Shown here one piece after another: positions 8,333 through 17,046 of a stretch of DNA of 45,472 bases. The position numbers and the translations under genes are program-made. Each line of letters begins with the position of its first letter. Positions within the stretch are counted from its first letter, which is position 1. Source of the stretch: SAR202 cluster bacterium Casp-Chloro-G4 (GTDB taxonomy: Bacteria; Chloroflexota; Dehalococcoidia; Lucifugimonadales; JADFKI01); assembly GCA_002816705.1 (NCBI GenBank), contig MUCK01000049.1:1-45472 (forward strand), read 5' to 3'. The notes beneath the pieces are model-generated. The model saw only the letters and a list, made by a program, of their open reading frames with translations, had not been told where the DNA came from and searched no databases.

Positions 8333-10405
8333 ATGGTCCCACCAGATTCGCTTTTCGGCGTCATACCCACATGGATAGGTGTATACCTAATCTCAATTCT
8401 GGCATTCGGGACCGCGGGGTATTTCCTATATCAGCGAGTTTTCAGATTAGTCCTCTTGGGAAGACCATCCAATAGGTTCGATCAGCCGGGCAGGCGGCTC
8501 ATTGGGTCCCTTCCTTACATATTTGGCCAACGTAAGGTACTTCAGCGCGTGTCCCTTCGACAGGACCGGGCGGGCCTAATCCATTTCATCATCTTTTGGG
8601 GATTCCTATCCTTCACAATAAGCTACGTTCTTTTCATATTCCTGGACGTGGCATGGCGCCCGCTTTCAAAGACAATCCTTACTGACACCGGCGTGAGGAT
8701 ATTTGTCTCCTACCTGGATGTGCTGGCGGTCGTGTTTCTGGGGGTCTTGGTTTGGGCAGCGGTCCGACGCTGGGTGGCAACCCCGCGACGATTGTCCTTC
8801 GACCTCACCCAAGGCAAAGAGGCAGGTATCATCCTGGCGCTCATTGCCTTGCTTATGGTCTTTACCCTCCTGGCCGAGGCCTTCTACGTGGCGTCTGGAG
8901 GCACAGGGCCTCACTCTGCTGCACCCATAGGTGGCGCATTGGGAAATGCTTTCGCTGGAGCGGGCATGGGCGTCGGACTGGCCAATGGACTACAGGGCTT
9001 CTTCTGGTGGGCCCACCTGGTAATAATTCTTGGATTCGCCGTATACATTCCGATATCCAAGCACATGCACATGATCGGTGCGCCCATAAATTTTGTGACG
9101 CGCAACCTGGAGGCTCGCGGGACGCTGTCCACGCCAGCCGACCTGGAGACAGCCGAGGTATTTGGCGCTCATCGCATTCAGGACTTCACCCAACGGCAAC
9201 TACTGGATGGGTACGCCTGCTCGGTATGTGGACGTTGTTCTGATGTGTGCCCTGCCAACTTCAGCGGCAAAATTCTCTCCCCTATGCACATCGTAGAGAA
9301 CCTGAAAGAGCACATGCTGGAGGTAGGCCCCGCCCTTGCTGATGGTAATGACCTGCAGGAAGAGAAGCCTCTAATCGGCCCCTGGATACCGGAGCAAGCT
9401 CTATGGGACTGCCTGACCTGCGGCGCGTGCATGCAGGAGTGCCCTGTTGGCGTGGAGCATATCGATATCATCGTGGATATGCGGCGCTACATGGTTATGG
9501 AAAAGGCCGAAATGCCGGAGTCGGGCATGAACGCACTTGTCAGTCTTGAGCAGCGGGGCCACCCCTGGCGAGGCACCACCTACACCCGCACCGATTGGGC
9601 TGAGGGCTTAGACGTCAAGATACTTGCGGATCACCCGGATACCGAGGTGCTTTTCTGGGTAGGCTGTACGGCGGCGCTGGAGCAGAGAAGCCAGAGCGTT
9701 GCCAGGTCCATGGTTTCGGTGCTAAAGCGGGCTGGCGTGGACTTCGCCATACTGGGCAACGAGGAGACTTGCACCGGCGACCCGGCCAGGCGCATGGGCA
9801 ACGAGTACCTGTACCAGATGTTGGCCGGCCAGAACATAGAGACCTTCAAGCAGTACGACGTTAAGAAGATAGTGACCATCTGTCCGCACTGCTTCAACAC
9901 CATAAAGAATGAGTATCCTCACCTGGGCGGCGATTTCGAGGTCATGCACTATAGCGAGTTTGTGGCAGACCTGATCGCCCAGGGTCGCATTAAGCCGCTT
10001 GTGGAACTGAATACAACCATCGCATACCACGACTCCTGCTACCTGGGGCGCCATAACGAGGTCTACGAGGCGCCCAGGCAGATAGCCAACGCCATCCCCG
10101 GCGTTAAGCTGGTGGAGTTTGACCGTTGCCGTGGTCAAGGTTTCTGCTGCGGTGCCGGTGGTGGGCATATGTGGATGGAGGAGAGCGGCGGACGTCGTGT
10201 GAATCACATTCGGACGGAGCAGTACCTGGACACCGAGGCCGACACGGTGGCTGTTTCCTGCCCCTACTGCCTCCAGATGTTCGAAGAGGGCATTGGTTCC
10301 TTGAATTCCGAAGGTGAAAATGAGGGCAAGTTCGAGGGCAAAAGAGCCAAGGACCTCCTGGAAATCCTGGACGAAAGCCTGGGAGAGGCTGAACCGGCGG
10401 ACTAG
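8333..10405 (+). CDS. Membrane-bound heterodisulfide-reductase-like Fe-S oxidoreductase (ETF:menaquinone oxidoreductase type)
   Basis: 690-aa fusion. Residues 1-250 hold about six membrane helices with histidines, like the cytochrome b subunit of NarI-type enzymes. Next are two 4Fe-4S ferredoxin motifs, C296-x2-C-x2-C-x3-C306 (ending CPANF) and C360-x2-C-x2-C-x3-C370 (ending CPVGV), then two CCG (DUF224) domains with TCTGDPARR, CPHC and HDSCYLGRHN...FCCGAGGG. This order is that of B. subtilis YwjF and the EMO proteins, which pass electrons from ETF during acyl-CoA oxidation to menaquinone. No etfAB or acyl-CoA dehydrogenase gene is adjacent, so the electron donor is inferred from family. SD AGGAG precedes the ATG. 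Intact. Confidence 0.82.
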   Translation: MVPPDSLFGVIPTWIGVYLISILAFGTAGYFLYQRVFRLVLLGRPSNRFDQPGRRLIGSLPYIFGQRKVLQRVSLRQDRAGLIHFIIFWGFLSFTISYVLFIFLDVAWRPLSKTILTDTGVRIFVSYLDVLAVVFLGVLVWAAVRRWVATPRRLSFDLTQGKEAGIILALIALLMVFTLLAEAFYVASGGTGPHSAAPIGGALGNAFAGAGMGVGLANGLQGFFWWAHLVIILGFAVYIPISKHMHMIGAPINFVTRNLEARGTLSTPADLETAEVFGAHRIQDFTQRQLLDGYACSVCGRCSDVCPANFSGKILSPMHIVENLKEHMLEVGPALADGNDLQEEKPLIGPWIPEQALWDCLTCGACMQECPVGVEHIDIIVDMRRYMVMEKAEMPESGMNALVSLEQRGHPWRGTTYTRTDWAEGLDVKILADHPDTEVLFWVGCTAALEQRSQSVARSMVSVLKRAGVDFAILGNEETCTGDPARRMGNEYLYQMLAGQNIETFKQYDVKKIVTICPHCFNTIKNEYPHLGGDFEVMHYSEFVADLIAQGRIKPLVELNTTIAYHDSCYLGRHNEVYEAPRQIANAIPGVKLVEFDRCRGQGFCCGAGGGHMWMEESGGRRVNHIRTEQYLDTEADTVAVSCPYCLQMFEEGIGSLNSEGENEGKFEGKRAKDLLEILDESLGEAEPAD

Positions 10406-10492
10406 CTTTGGTCTTGCGTAGGCGTTAACATTGGCGACTAGAGGGACATTTATCGCCTGAACGCCTGGGCAGGCCATCCGGGAGCAAATCCG

Positions 10493-11977
10493 TTGAACAT
10501 CGAGAAAACCTTTCAGAAGTTCACCACGGGGCGTGGACCATACGCCGTTACTGCGGGCAACGTCGAGCGTTACGTAAGCTCGCCCATCAATTTCTGGTGC
10601 GAGGCGCACGCTCCCGCTGAGGAACGCGACCCCACCAACCTCTACATGCAGCACCTGGAGGAAACCGGCAAGGAGCATAGGGCAGACATCCTGCGTCAGT
10701 CGTACGCGTCTGCTGCTTCGCAGCCGTTCTACTCCGAAATGGAAGGCTTCCGTAGCACGCTGGAGATGATGATCAACGGCCAGCGGCACATAAGCCAGAT
10801 GCCTCTTTGGGACCTCACCCGTGGCCTCAAGGGCACTCCCCACGTCCTGATAAGGACCGACTCCATTCCCTCTGACTTGGGCGAGTTCAGCTACTTTCTC
10901 GCTGAGATAAGGAGCGCTCGTAGGATCACCGAAGGTCACAGGCTTAAGGTGGCCACTCTTAATCGATTGTTGGGCGCTATCCAGGGCCACGAGCCCGACC
11001 AAATGCTTATCGTCAACATGGACGGCGATATGGAGTACGTTCAAATGTCTGGCTTGTCCCCAAGGCTTGACCTGGTGTTGGCGGATATGCGGGCGGTTGC
11101 CGACGGAACTAGGGAAGTCGTAGCCATTCATGGCGCGGCCGACTGGCCCTGGGAAAGCTACGTCAATCGATTGGCTGCGGAGCGCCGGTGTGTCTCGCTG
11201 GTTAGTGGTGTTGGCGCTACTATGCGGAGGACTTTGGCCGAGGCCGAGTACGTCACTGTGGATGACCTGGCCGGCGCAAAGCTAGACTCGCTTACGGACC
11301 TGAAGGGCATAGGGGCAAAGTCGGCCAAACGCTTCATCTCGTCGGCCCAGGCGATTTGCGGCGGTAAGCCGGTGTCCCGCGAATCCGGGAAGCGCATACC
11401 GACAGCCACCACAGAGGTGTTCTTCGACTTCGAGGGGTCGGACCCAAGGCTAGACCGACAAGGCCTGGGAGTGGTCAACTACCTCATTGGTGCGGTGCTA
11501 CGGCAGCAGGGACGAGAGCCGAAGTTCCTGCCGTTCATAGCCCATTCGCCAGATGAAGAGGAGACGGTGGTCCGGGAATTCATCCGGTGGGCCAATTCGC
11601 TGGAGTCCGCCCTGTTCTACCACTGGCATAACTACGAGAAGATTCACCTCACCAAGATGGCAAACCACTACGGCGTAAACCCAGAGGAATTGGATACGGT
11701 CCTTAGTCGTATGGTAGACCTGCATCCTATCGCCGTGAACTCATATGCCTTCCCGACTTATGGTGATGGCCTCAAGGATATCGCCAAGTACCTGGGCTTC
11801 TCCTGGCGTCAGGACGATGTTGACGGCCTCACTACGGTAGCTCTTTACCATCAATACCTGGCGGCAGGCGGACTCGATGCAGATGTCATGGGGCGAATCC
11901 TGGACTATAACGAGGATGACTGCATGGCTACGATGCATGTTTTCGACTGGCTCCAAAGTCAAGCCGGGGTGATATGA
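10493..11977 (+). CDS. TM0106-family RecB-like/RNase H-like nuclease with eroded RecB motif
   Basis: 494 aa. The N-terminal half follows the TM0106 family: an opening helix with NVERYVSSPINFWCE, then the segment where the PD-(D/E)XK site should be. Here that reads PHVLIR (116-121) and AEIRSAR (137-143) rather than the expected x-D-x-L-x-R and D-x-K-x-A-R, so the catalytic Asp and Lys appear replaced by His and Arg. A helix-hairpin-helix (LTDLKGIGAKSAKRF) follows. The C-terminal RNase H-like exonuclease fold keeps its acidic residues: FDFEG (D312, E314), YHWHNYEK, MVDLHP and YNEDDC. The start is TTG (no nearer ATG fits the family). The stop is followed one base later by the next gene's ATG. 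Confidence 0.75.
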   Translation: MNIEKTFQKFTTGRGPYAVTAGNVERYVSSPINFWCEAHAPAEERDPTNLYMQHLEETGKEHRADILRQSYASAASQPFYSEMEGFRSTLEMMINGQRHISQMPLWDLTRGLKGTPHVLIRTDSIPSDLGEFSYFLAEIRSARRITEGHRLKVATLNRLLGAIQGHEPDQMLIVNMDGDMEYVQMSGLSPRLDLVLADMRAVADGTREVVAIHGAADWPWESYVNRLAAERRCVSLVSGVGATMRRTLAEAEYVTVDDLAGAKLDSLTDLKGIGAKSAKRFISSAQAICGGKPVSRESGKRIPTATTEVFFDFEGSDPRLDRQGLGVVNYLIGAVLRQQGREPKFLPFIAHSPDEEETVVREFIRWANSLESALFYHWHNYEKIHLTKMANHYGVNPEELDTVLSRMVDLHPIAVNSYAFPTYGDGLKDIAKYLGFSWRQDDVDGLTTVALYHQYLAAGGLDADVMGRILDYNEDDCMATMHVFDWLQSQAGVI

Positions 11978-11978
11978 A

Positions 11979-13034
11979 ATGAAGGCTGCGGTCTTTTATG
12001 GTGGTCAGGACGTTCGAGTCGAAGACCTGCCCACACCGGAGCCTGAACCGGGCGAGGTTCTGATAAGAGTGAGGGCTGGCGGGGTATGCGGAAGCGACCT
12101 GCATCCGTACCGAGGCCAGAACCCTTACGGCGTTCGTGAACCTCACCAACGCGGGCACGAGCTGGCAGGCGAAATTGCCGGCCTTGGCGAAGGCGTCGTG
12201 TCGTTGAAGATTGGCCAGCGGGTGGGTATCCAGGCCGAACACCTGCTGGGTTGCGGGACCTGCCGCTACTGCCTTCGGGGGGAGTACCACTTGTGCCCTT
12301 CCAGGGGTTTGCCACACGGCCGCCGCACGGAGAGCCATGGTTTCTCCCAATACGACACGTGCGTGGCATCTAACTGCTATCCCCTACCCGTCAATGTGAC
12401 TTACGATGCGGCCTCGCAGTTGGACTGCTATGCCTGCGGTGTCCATGCTCTTAACAGGGCCAACCCAACGCCAGACTGGACTGCCGTCATAATAGGCACC
12501 GGGGCCATTGGTATGACGCTGGGACAGTTGGCCAAGGCCTACGGTGTGGGCAGGGTCATAATGGTTGGCACGCGACACGAGCCCCTGAACGTCGCAAAAA
12601 CGGTTGGCGCGACAGATGATGTGGTGGCCAACGCAGACGGCGATCCTGTCCAAGCCGTTTTGGACGCCACCGACGGCGAGGGCGTGGACGTTGTGTTCGA
12701 GACCGTAGGAGGTTCCGCTCCCACGTTAACCCAGGCCGTAGGCATGGCCAGGCGAGGCGGCATCGTCAGTGTACTGGGCGTTTTTACGGGCAGCCAGGAC
12801 GTGGACGTTGTTACGGCTTATCGCAAAGAGCTTCGCATCCAGTGGTCCAACAGCTACTCCAATTGGCAGGGTGTCCCCGAATACAAGACGGCCCTGGACC
12901 TTCTGGCCGCTGGCCGAATCGATCCGTCGGGGTTCATCACCCACCACTACCCCGTGGAACAGATCGGCGAGGCCTTTGCGGCAGCCAACGACAAGCGACA
13001 GTCCGGAGCTATCAAGGTCATTATCAACCCATAG
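11979..13034 (+). CDS. Zinc-dependent medium-chain alcohol/sugar dehydrogenase
   Basis: 351-aa MDR-family enzyme oxidising an alcohol with NAD(P). Seen: catalytic-zinc ligands in GVCGSDLH and RGHELAGE, the four structural-zinc cysteines in CGTCRYCLRGEYHLC, and the nucleotide-binding loop GTGAIG followed by MTLGQLAKAYG. The closest functional groups are threonine/sorbitol/L-galactonate-type dehydrogenases. It starts one base after the upstream nuclease stop (TGAaATG), so translation is coupled, although the products look unrelated. It converges on the sugar-gene group (mutarotase, aldo/keto reductase), so a sugar or sugar-acid substrate is a reasonable guess, not a demonstrated one. Confidence 0.85.
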   Translation: MKAAVFYGGQDVRVEDLPTPEPEPGEVLIRVRAGGVCGSDLHPYRGQNPYGVREPHQRGHELAGEIAGLGEGVVSLKIGQRVGIQAEHLLGCGTCRYCLRGEYHLCPSRGLPHGRRTESHGFSQYDTCVASNCYPLPVNVTYDAASQLDCYACGVHALNRANPTPDWTAVIIGTGAIGMTLGQLAKAYGVGRVIMVGTRHEPLNVAKTVGATDDVVANADGDPVQAVLDATDGEGVDVVFETVGGSAPTLTQAVGMARRGGIVSVLGVFTGSQDVDVVTAYRKELRIQWSNSYSNWQGVPEYKTALDLLAAGRIDPSGFITHHYPVEQIGEAFAAANDKRQSGAIKVIINP

Positions 13035-13050
13035 ACACATCGGGGCCTTG

Positions 13051-13371
13051 TCAGGATATGCCGTAGAATTTTGCTGCGTTTTTGCCCAAAAGCTTCACGG
13101 TGTCATCATCCGATATTGGCCCGATTGCTTCCAGCGCCGCGCTCAAAACCTGATCGTAAGTGGCCGCCAGAAGGCACACCGGCCAGTCGCTGCCGATCAT
13201 GAGCCTGTCGATTCCGAATATCTCCACGATGTGCTGGACGTAGGGCTTGCGGTCTTCAACCGACCAACTTTCGTGATTGGACTCGGTTACCCTGCCGGAA
13301 ATTTTGCAGTCCATGCTTGGCCGTTCGCGCTCGATTAACCTTGGGGTTATTGGCCTTGCAGGTCGCCAGGG
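13051..13371 (-). pseudogene. 5'-truncated amidohydrolase (L-fuconolactonase-like) remnant
   Basis: Only the last third of an amidohydrolase-2 family (PF04909) protein is present: DCKISGRVTES, then HIVEIFGIDRLMIGSDWPVC with the metal-binding Asp of GSDWP, then a C-terminal NAAKFYGIS. Family members are about 280 aa; here there are at most 107 codons, and 87 from the only ATG. The frame is closed upstream by the TAA that ends the mutarotase gene (13372-13374), which is in the same frame, so the missing N-terminal metal-binding HxH region is not hidden in another frame nearby. Most likely a deletion remnant of a lactonase that worked with the neighbouring mutarotase and dehydrogenase; expression of a short product cannot be excluded. 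Confidence 0.7.
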
Positions 13372-13710
13372 TTACTCGAAAAGCGAGAACACCTGTTGCA
13401 TTGGGGCCCACCACTGACCCTCTTTGGCCGCTGGCACCGGCTCCTGGAATGTAGTCATCAGGTCGTCCCACTCCTGGGCGCGGGGGGAGCTTTCCATGTA
13501 GCGTGGAAAGTCCCTCTCCAGATCGAAATCGTCCGGAGCCTCCAGGTACATCAACAGACCCCTGCCGTGCAGGAATATCTTCATCTTCTCGATACCCAGA
13601 CCCTTCAGTCCGTCCAGGACCTCGGGCCAGGTGTCGCGGTGGTACTCGATGTATTTCTCGATGACCGTCGGGTCGTCTTTGAGGTTCAGTGTCATGGCGA
13701 AGGATTTCAT
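13372..13710 (-). CDS. L-rhamnose mutarotase family protein
   Basis: 112 aa, the full length of the RhaM/DUF718 family, which interconverts alpha and beta anomers of L-rhamnose or related 6-deoxy sugars. Seen: EYHRDTWPEV with the catalytic-type His, the strand MKIFLHGRGLLMYLEA, and a C-terminal DLMTTFQEPVP...GQWWAPMQQVF with the paired tryptophans of the sugar pocket. The upstream gene on the same strand encodes an aldo/keto reductase and the downstream one is the truncated lactonase, so it probably prepared the sugar for oxidation. The substrate could be L-fucose or another sugar. Confidence 0.8.
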   Translation of the reverse strand: MKSFAMTLNLKDDPTVIEKYIEYHRDTWPEVLDGLKGLGIEKMKIFLHGRGLLMYLEAPDDFDLERDFPRYMESSPRAQEWDDLMTTFQEPVPAAKEGQWWAPMQQVFSLFE

Positions 13711-13763
13711 GGATGGCCCTCTCCGTGGTTTGCACGGTCATGTAGTTTTGCTGAGAACATGAA

Positions 13764-14747
13764 TTACGGCGTAGGCGCTTCTTCCGGAATCAGCTTCTCG
13801 TGCTTCAGTTCAGCCCACAGGTCGGACGGAATTTCGAACGCGGCCATCTGAAAATTCTCACGGACCTCGTCCGCAGAACGAGCACCGGGGATAGTGGCGG
13901 CCACTGCCGGATGAGCCAGGCCGAACTGTAGCGCCGCTGCCTTTAACGGAACGCTGTGCCTGTCGCATACGGCTTTTATCTTGCGGGCCTGCGCCAGTAC
14001 CTCCGGCGGGGTCGACTGGTAGAAGTACGTGGTGCCCTCGCTAAGGTCGGAGGCCAGCACGCCGCTGTTGTATGGCCCACCCAAGACGATGCTCATCTTC
14101 TTCTCGACGCACAACGGGAGGAGGTCGGTAAGCCCCGAGTGGTCCAGCAGGGTGTATCGGCCTGCTAGTAGGAAGCAGTCGAAGTCGGCCTCGCGGGCGA
14201 ATTGCGCTAACGGCTCACAGAAGTTCATGCCTGCGCCGATAGCCTTGATTACGCCCTGAGAGCGCAACTCGGCCAGAGCGGGGAAGGCCTCACTCACAGC
14301 CTGGGCGTGGAAGTCGTCCGGGTCGTGAATAAAAACGATGTCAATTCTGTCCAGCTCTAACCGCTTGAGGCTATCTTCGATGGACCGCAACACGCCATCC
14401 CTGGAAAAATCGAAGGCGACCTCCATTGGGGGCAGGTTCACGTATATATCATCGGTTTGTGTTTCGTCCGTAGGATTTAACAGGCGGCCGACTTTGGAAG
14501 ACAGGACATATGAGTCTCGTTCCACCCCATGTAGCGCCGACGCGTAATAGCGTTCGCTCTTGCCGTTGCCATAAAGGGGAGCCGTGTCGAAGTAGCGAAT
14601 GCCCACGTCAAGCCCGGCAGCAATACTCTCGGTTGCTTGCTGCAGCGCCACGTCCTCAAACAGGCCGCCAAATGGCGCGCCTCCAAGCCCAAGTCGCGTG
14701 ACTTTAAGTCCCGTGGTGCCGATTTCCGCTTTGCCTAGTGGGTCCAA
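13764..14747 (-). CDS. Aldo/keto reductase, L-fucose (D-threo-aldose 1-) dehydrogenase-like
   Basis: 327-aa TIM-barrel NAD(P)-dependent oxidoreductase. The N-terminus (LKVTRLGLGGAPFGGLF) and YFDTAPLYGNGKSE, with catalytic Asp and Tyr, followed by VLSSKVGR (Lys) and VFIHDPDD (His), make up the AKR tetrad. The GLGGAP...GLF start and SERYYASAL pattern resemble D-threo-aldose 1-dehydrogenase, which oxidises L-fucose to the lactone. The start is TTG at 14745-14747, with GGAGGA 6 nt upstream; an in-frame reading from further upstream would add about 45 residues unlike the family. Next to a mutarotase and a lactonase remnant, it suggests a non-phosphorylating 6-deoxy-sugar oxidation route. Confidence 0.82.
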   Translation of the reverse strand: MDPLGKAEIGTTGLKVTRLGLGGAPFGGLFEDVALQQATESIAAGLDVGIRYFDTAPLYGNGKSERYYASALHGVERDSYVLSSKVGRLLNPTDETQTDDIYVNLPPMEVAFDFSRDGVLRSIEDSLKRLELDRIDIVFIHDPDDFHAQAVSEAFPALAELRSQGVIKAIGAGMNFCEPLAQFAREADFDCFLLAGRYTLLDHSGLTDLLPLCVEKKMSIVLGGPYNSGVLASDLSEGTTYFYQSTPPEVLAQARKIKAVCDRHSVPLKAAALQFGLAHPAVAATIPGARSADEVRENFQMAAFEIPSDLWAELKHEKLIPEEAPTP

Positions 14748-14852
14748 CGCTGTTCCTCCATATTGGGGCGCATTATGGTCGGCATATGTTATCCCAAATG
14801 AATCTCGGTTGACAGACTGAGGCCCGTTCGCTTTCGTAGGCAACGGTAGATT

Positions 14853-14860
14853 GCTATAAT
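14853..14860 (+). promoter_or_regulatory. galU promoter, extended -10
   Basis: TGCTATAAT, with the perfect -10 hexamer at 14855-14860 and extended TGn; the -35 (TTTCGT at 17 bp) is weak. Predicted start about 14867, leader about 37 nt. Confidence 0.6.
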
Positions 14861-14903
14861 CGCACCAAATGGCCCTTTGCATTTGATTTCGGCAGGAGCG
14901 CTA

Positions 14904-15764
14904 ATGAAAGTACGAAAAGCCGTCATCCCCGCCGCGGGCTTCGGCACCAGGTTCCTACCAGTCACCCGCACAATACCTAAAGTCATGCTTCCGATCATCG
15001 ATCTACCGGCCATCCACTTCTCCGTGGAGGAGGCGGCCAAGGCTGGCATCGAACACGTCGTGTTCGTGATATCTCGCGGGCAGGAGGCCACCAGCGACTA
15101 CTTTGGGAGGATTCCTGCGCTGGAAGCGGCATTGGAGGAGCGCGGCAACACGGCTCTATTGGACGGCATGCTGGCAATAAGTAATATGATGGAAGTTAGC
15201 TACGTCTACCAGGATGAGCCTCTGGGGCTGGGCCACGCTGTCCTTATGGCCAAGGATGAAGTGGGCGATGAGCCCTTTGCCGTGTTTCTGCCCGACGATA
15301 TCATCTGGAGTGATAAGCCAACCATAGGGCAGATGATCGACATATATGATGAGCGGGGAGGGGCCGTCATATCAGTCAAAGAGGTTCCGGACGAGGCTGT
15401 GCCCTATCTTGGTATCGTAGACCCCGAACCTATTAGCGATGAGCTGTCGCGCATACGGCGCATGGTGGAGAAGCCCAGGCTGGAAGACGCTCCATCCAAC
15501 CTCGCCATTATTGGGAGATACGTCCTGCCTCCGGAAGTATTCCAGGAGATCGAGAAGACAAAACCAGGCGCAATTGGCGAGATTCAACTTACGGACGCCC
15601 TGGATTCCATACGCCAGTCCCAGGGAGCCTACGCCTATCGCTTTCCCGGCATCCATTTCGACGTGGGTACGCCGTTGGGCATGCTGAAGGCATCGGTGTA
15701 TGCGGGCCTGCATCGAGATGACATTGGGCAGGATTTCAAGGACTGGCTTACCGAAACGATATAG
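14904..15764 (+). CDS. galU: UTP--glucose-1-phosphate uridylyltransferase
   Basis: Makes UDP-glucose from UTP and glucose-1-phosphate for cell-surface polysaccharides and glycolipids. 286 aa, standard size. The nucleotidyltransferase signature AAGFGTRFLPVTRTIPKVMLP is at the N-terminus, followed by EEAAKAGIEHVVFVISRG and later GLGHAVLMAKD, FLPDDI and GEIQLTDAL. ATG 14904 is chosen because AGGAG lies 5 nt upstream; an in-frame TTG 27 nt earlier lacks this. It diverges from the aldo/keto reductase, with a promoter between them. Confidence 0.93.
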   Translation: MKVRKAVIPAAGFGTRFLPVTRTIPKVMLPIIDLPAIHFSVEEAAKAGIEHVVFVISRGQEATSDYFGRIPALEAALEERGNTALLDGMLAISNMMEVSYVYQDEPLGLGHAVLMAKDEVGDEPFAVFLPDDIIWSDKPTIGQMIDIYDERGGAVISVKEVPDEAVPYLGIVDPEPISDELSRIRRMVEKPRLEDAPSNLAIIGRYVLPPEVFQEIEKTKPGAIGEIQLTDALDSIRQSQGAYAYRFPGIHFDVGTPLGMLKASVYAGLHRDDIGQDFKDWLTETI

Positions 15765-15797
15765 ATTTGCCAAAGACAACGGGTTAGGAGATAGACA

Positions 15798-17012
15798 ATG
15801 GATAAGGCACTGGCGGGCGTAAAGATCGTAGACCTGACGCAATTCGAGGCAGGCACATCCTGCACACAAATGCTGGCGTGGTTTGGAGCGGACGTTGTAA
15901 AAATAGAAGAGCCAACTCATGGCGATCCTGGCCGAAATGCTATGGGCTCTCGCACAGACCGAGACGCGGAGTACTTCCTGAACCTCAACGCCAATAAGAG
16001 AAGCCTTACGCTGAACTTGAAGTCCGAGGAGGGCAAGGAAATCCTGTTCGACCTCATCAGGCAGGCGGATATCGTGGCCGAAAATATGGCTCCGGACACA
16101 TTGGAGCGCCTCGGACTGGGTTATGACGTGATATCGGAGATCAATCCGCGAATCATTTTGGCTAGGATCAAAGGCTTTGGCACCTATGGGCCGTACAGCA
16201 AGTACAAGAGTTTCGACCCGGTGGCACAGGCGGCGGGTGGGGCGTTCTGCGCCACGGGTGAGCCCGATGGCCCCCCTACGCGTCCTGGCTTTAACCTTGG
16301 CGATACTGGCACGGGAATGCACGCCGCAATTGGCATCTTGGCGGCGCTTTGGCAGCGACAAACGACCGGCAAGGGGCAGGTAGTGGAGGTCTCCATGCAG
16401 GACGCCTTGGTTAACCTGGGCCGTGTGTTTATGGCACGTTCGAATCAAGGAGAGTTTTCTCCATCCCGGCGTGGGCGCTTTTGGCCAGGAAGGCCGGCCA
16501 TTGGTACGTTCAAATGCGCCCCTGGTGGCCCAGATGATTACGTTTTCTTAATGGGGTATCCCACTCGAATACATATGTGGCATGCCCTTCTCAAAGGCAT
16601 GGGACGTGAAGACCTGATCGACAACCCCGATTATCAGGATGTTGCTCGTCTGAGCGAGATGACCGATGAAATCAACGAAATGGTTGAGGTCTGGACGCAG
16701 AAGCACACCAAGTTTGAAGCCATGGAAATCTTGGCTGAGTTGGGTGTCCCTGCCAGTGCCTGCTTTAATTCGGTGGACGTCTACGCCAGCGAACACCTGC
16801 GTGAGCGCGAAATGATCGTAAGCGTTGACCATCCTCAGTGGGGCGAATTTACCATGCCCGGTTGCCCGGTGAAGTTGTCGGATTCGCCTGTGCAGGTGAC
16901 GACTGCGCCTTTATTGGGTCAGCATAACGCGGAGGTCCTTAGCGAGATGTTAGGCTTCGATGAGGAGCGCCTCGCCCGGCTTCGCGCGGAAAAGGTCATC
17001 GGCGCCCAGTAA
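15798..17012 (+). CDS. Class III (CaiB/BaiF) CoA-transferase
   Basis: Moves CoA between carboxylic acids through an aspartyl-CoA thioester. 404 aa, full length. It begins LAGVKIVDLTQFEAG, contains GADVVKIEEP, NKRSLTLNLKSEEGKE and LGYDVI..INPRIILARI, and has Asp169 in NLGDTGTG, the position of the catalytic Asp169 of formyl-CoA transferase. Substrate pair unknown; families of this type in SAR202-like genomes are often multi-copy. AGGAG is 7 nt before the ATG. The VOC gene follows 34 nt later on the same strand, so the two probably form an operon. Confidence 0.9.
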   Translation: MDKALAGVKIVDLTQFEAGTSCTQMLAWFGADVVKIEEPTHGDPGRNAMGSRTDRDAEYFLNLNANKRSLTLNLKSEEGKEILFDLIRQADIVAENMAPDTLERLGLGYDVISEINPRIILARIKGFGTYGPYSKYKSFDPVAQAAGGAFCATGEPDGPPTRPGFNLGDTGTGMHAAIGILAALWQRQTTGKGQVVEVSMQDALVNLGRVFMARSNQGEFSPSRRGRFWPGRPAIGTFKCAPGGPDDYVFLMGYPTRIHMWHALLKGMGREDLIDNPDYQDVARLSEMTDEINEMVEVWTQKHTKFEAMEILAELGVPASACFNSVDVYASEHLREREMIVSVDHPQWGEFTMPGCPVKLSDSPVQVTTAPLLGQHNAEVLSEMLGFDEERLARLRAEKVIGAQ

Positions 17013-17046
17013 CTTCGTAAGGACATGGTTTTAATTGGAGGACGAT

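Noticed and set aside
9722-11131. 469-codon minus-strand frame opposite the Fe-S oxidoreductase and nuclease
   Set aside because: Long only because of codon bias in the genes on the other strand; it spans two unrelated plus-strand genes and an intergenic gap, with no motifs.
13256-13741. 161-codon frame antisense-phase to the mutarotase
   Set aside because: Shadow of the mutarotase gene; no family similarity.
14877-14903. Upstream TTG start for galU
   Set aside because: It overlaps the leader; the ATG at 14904 has AGGAG 5 nt upstream and matches homologue starts.
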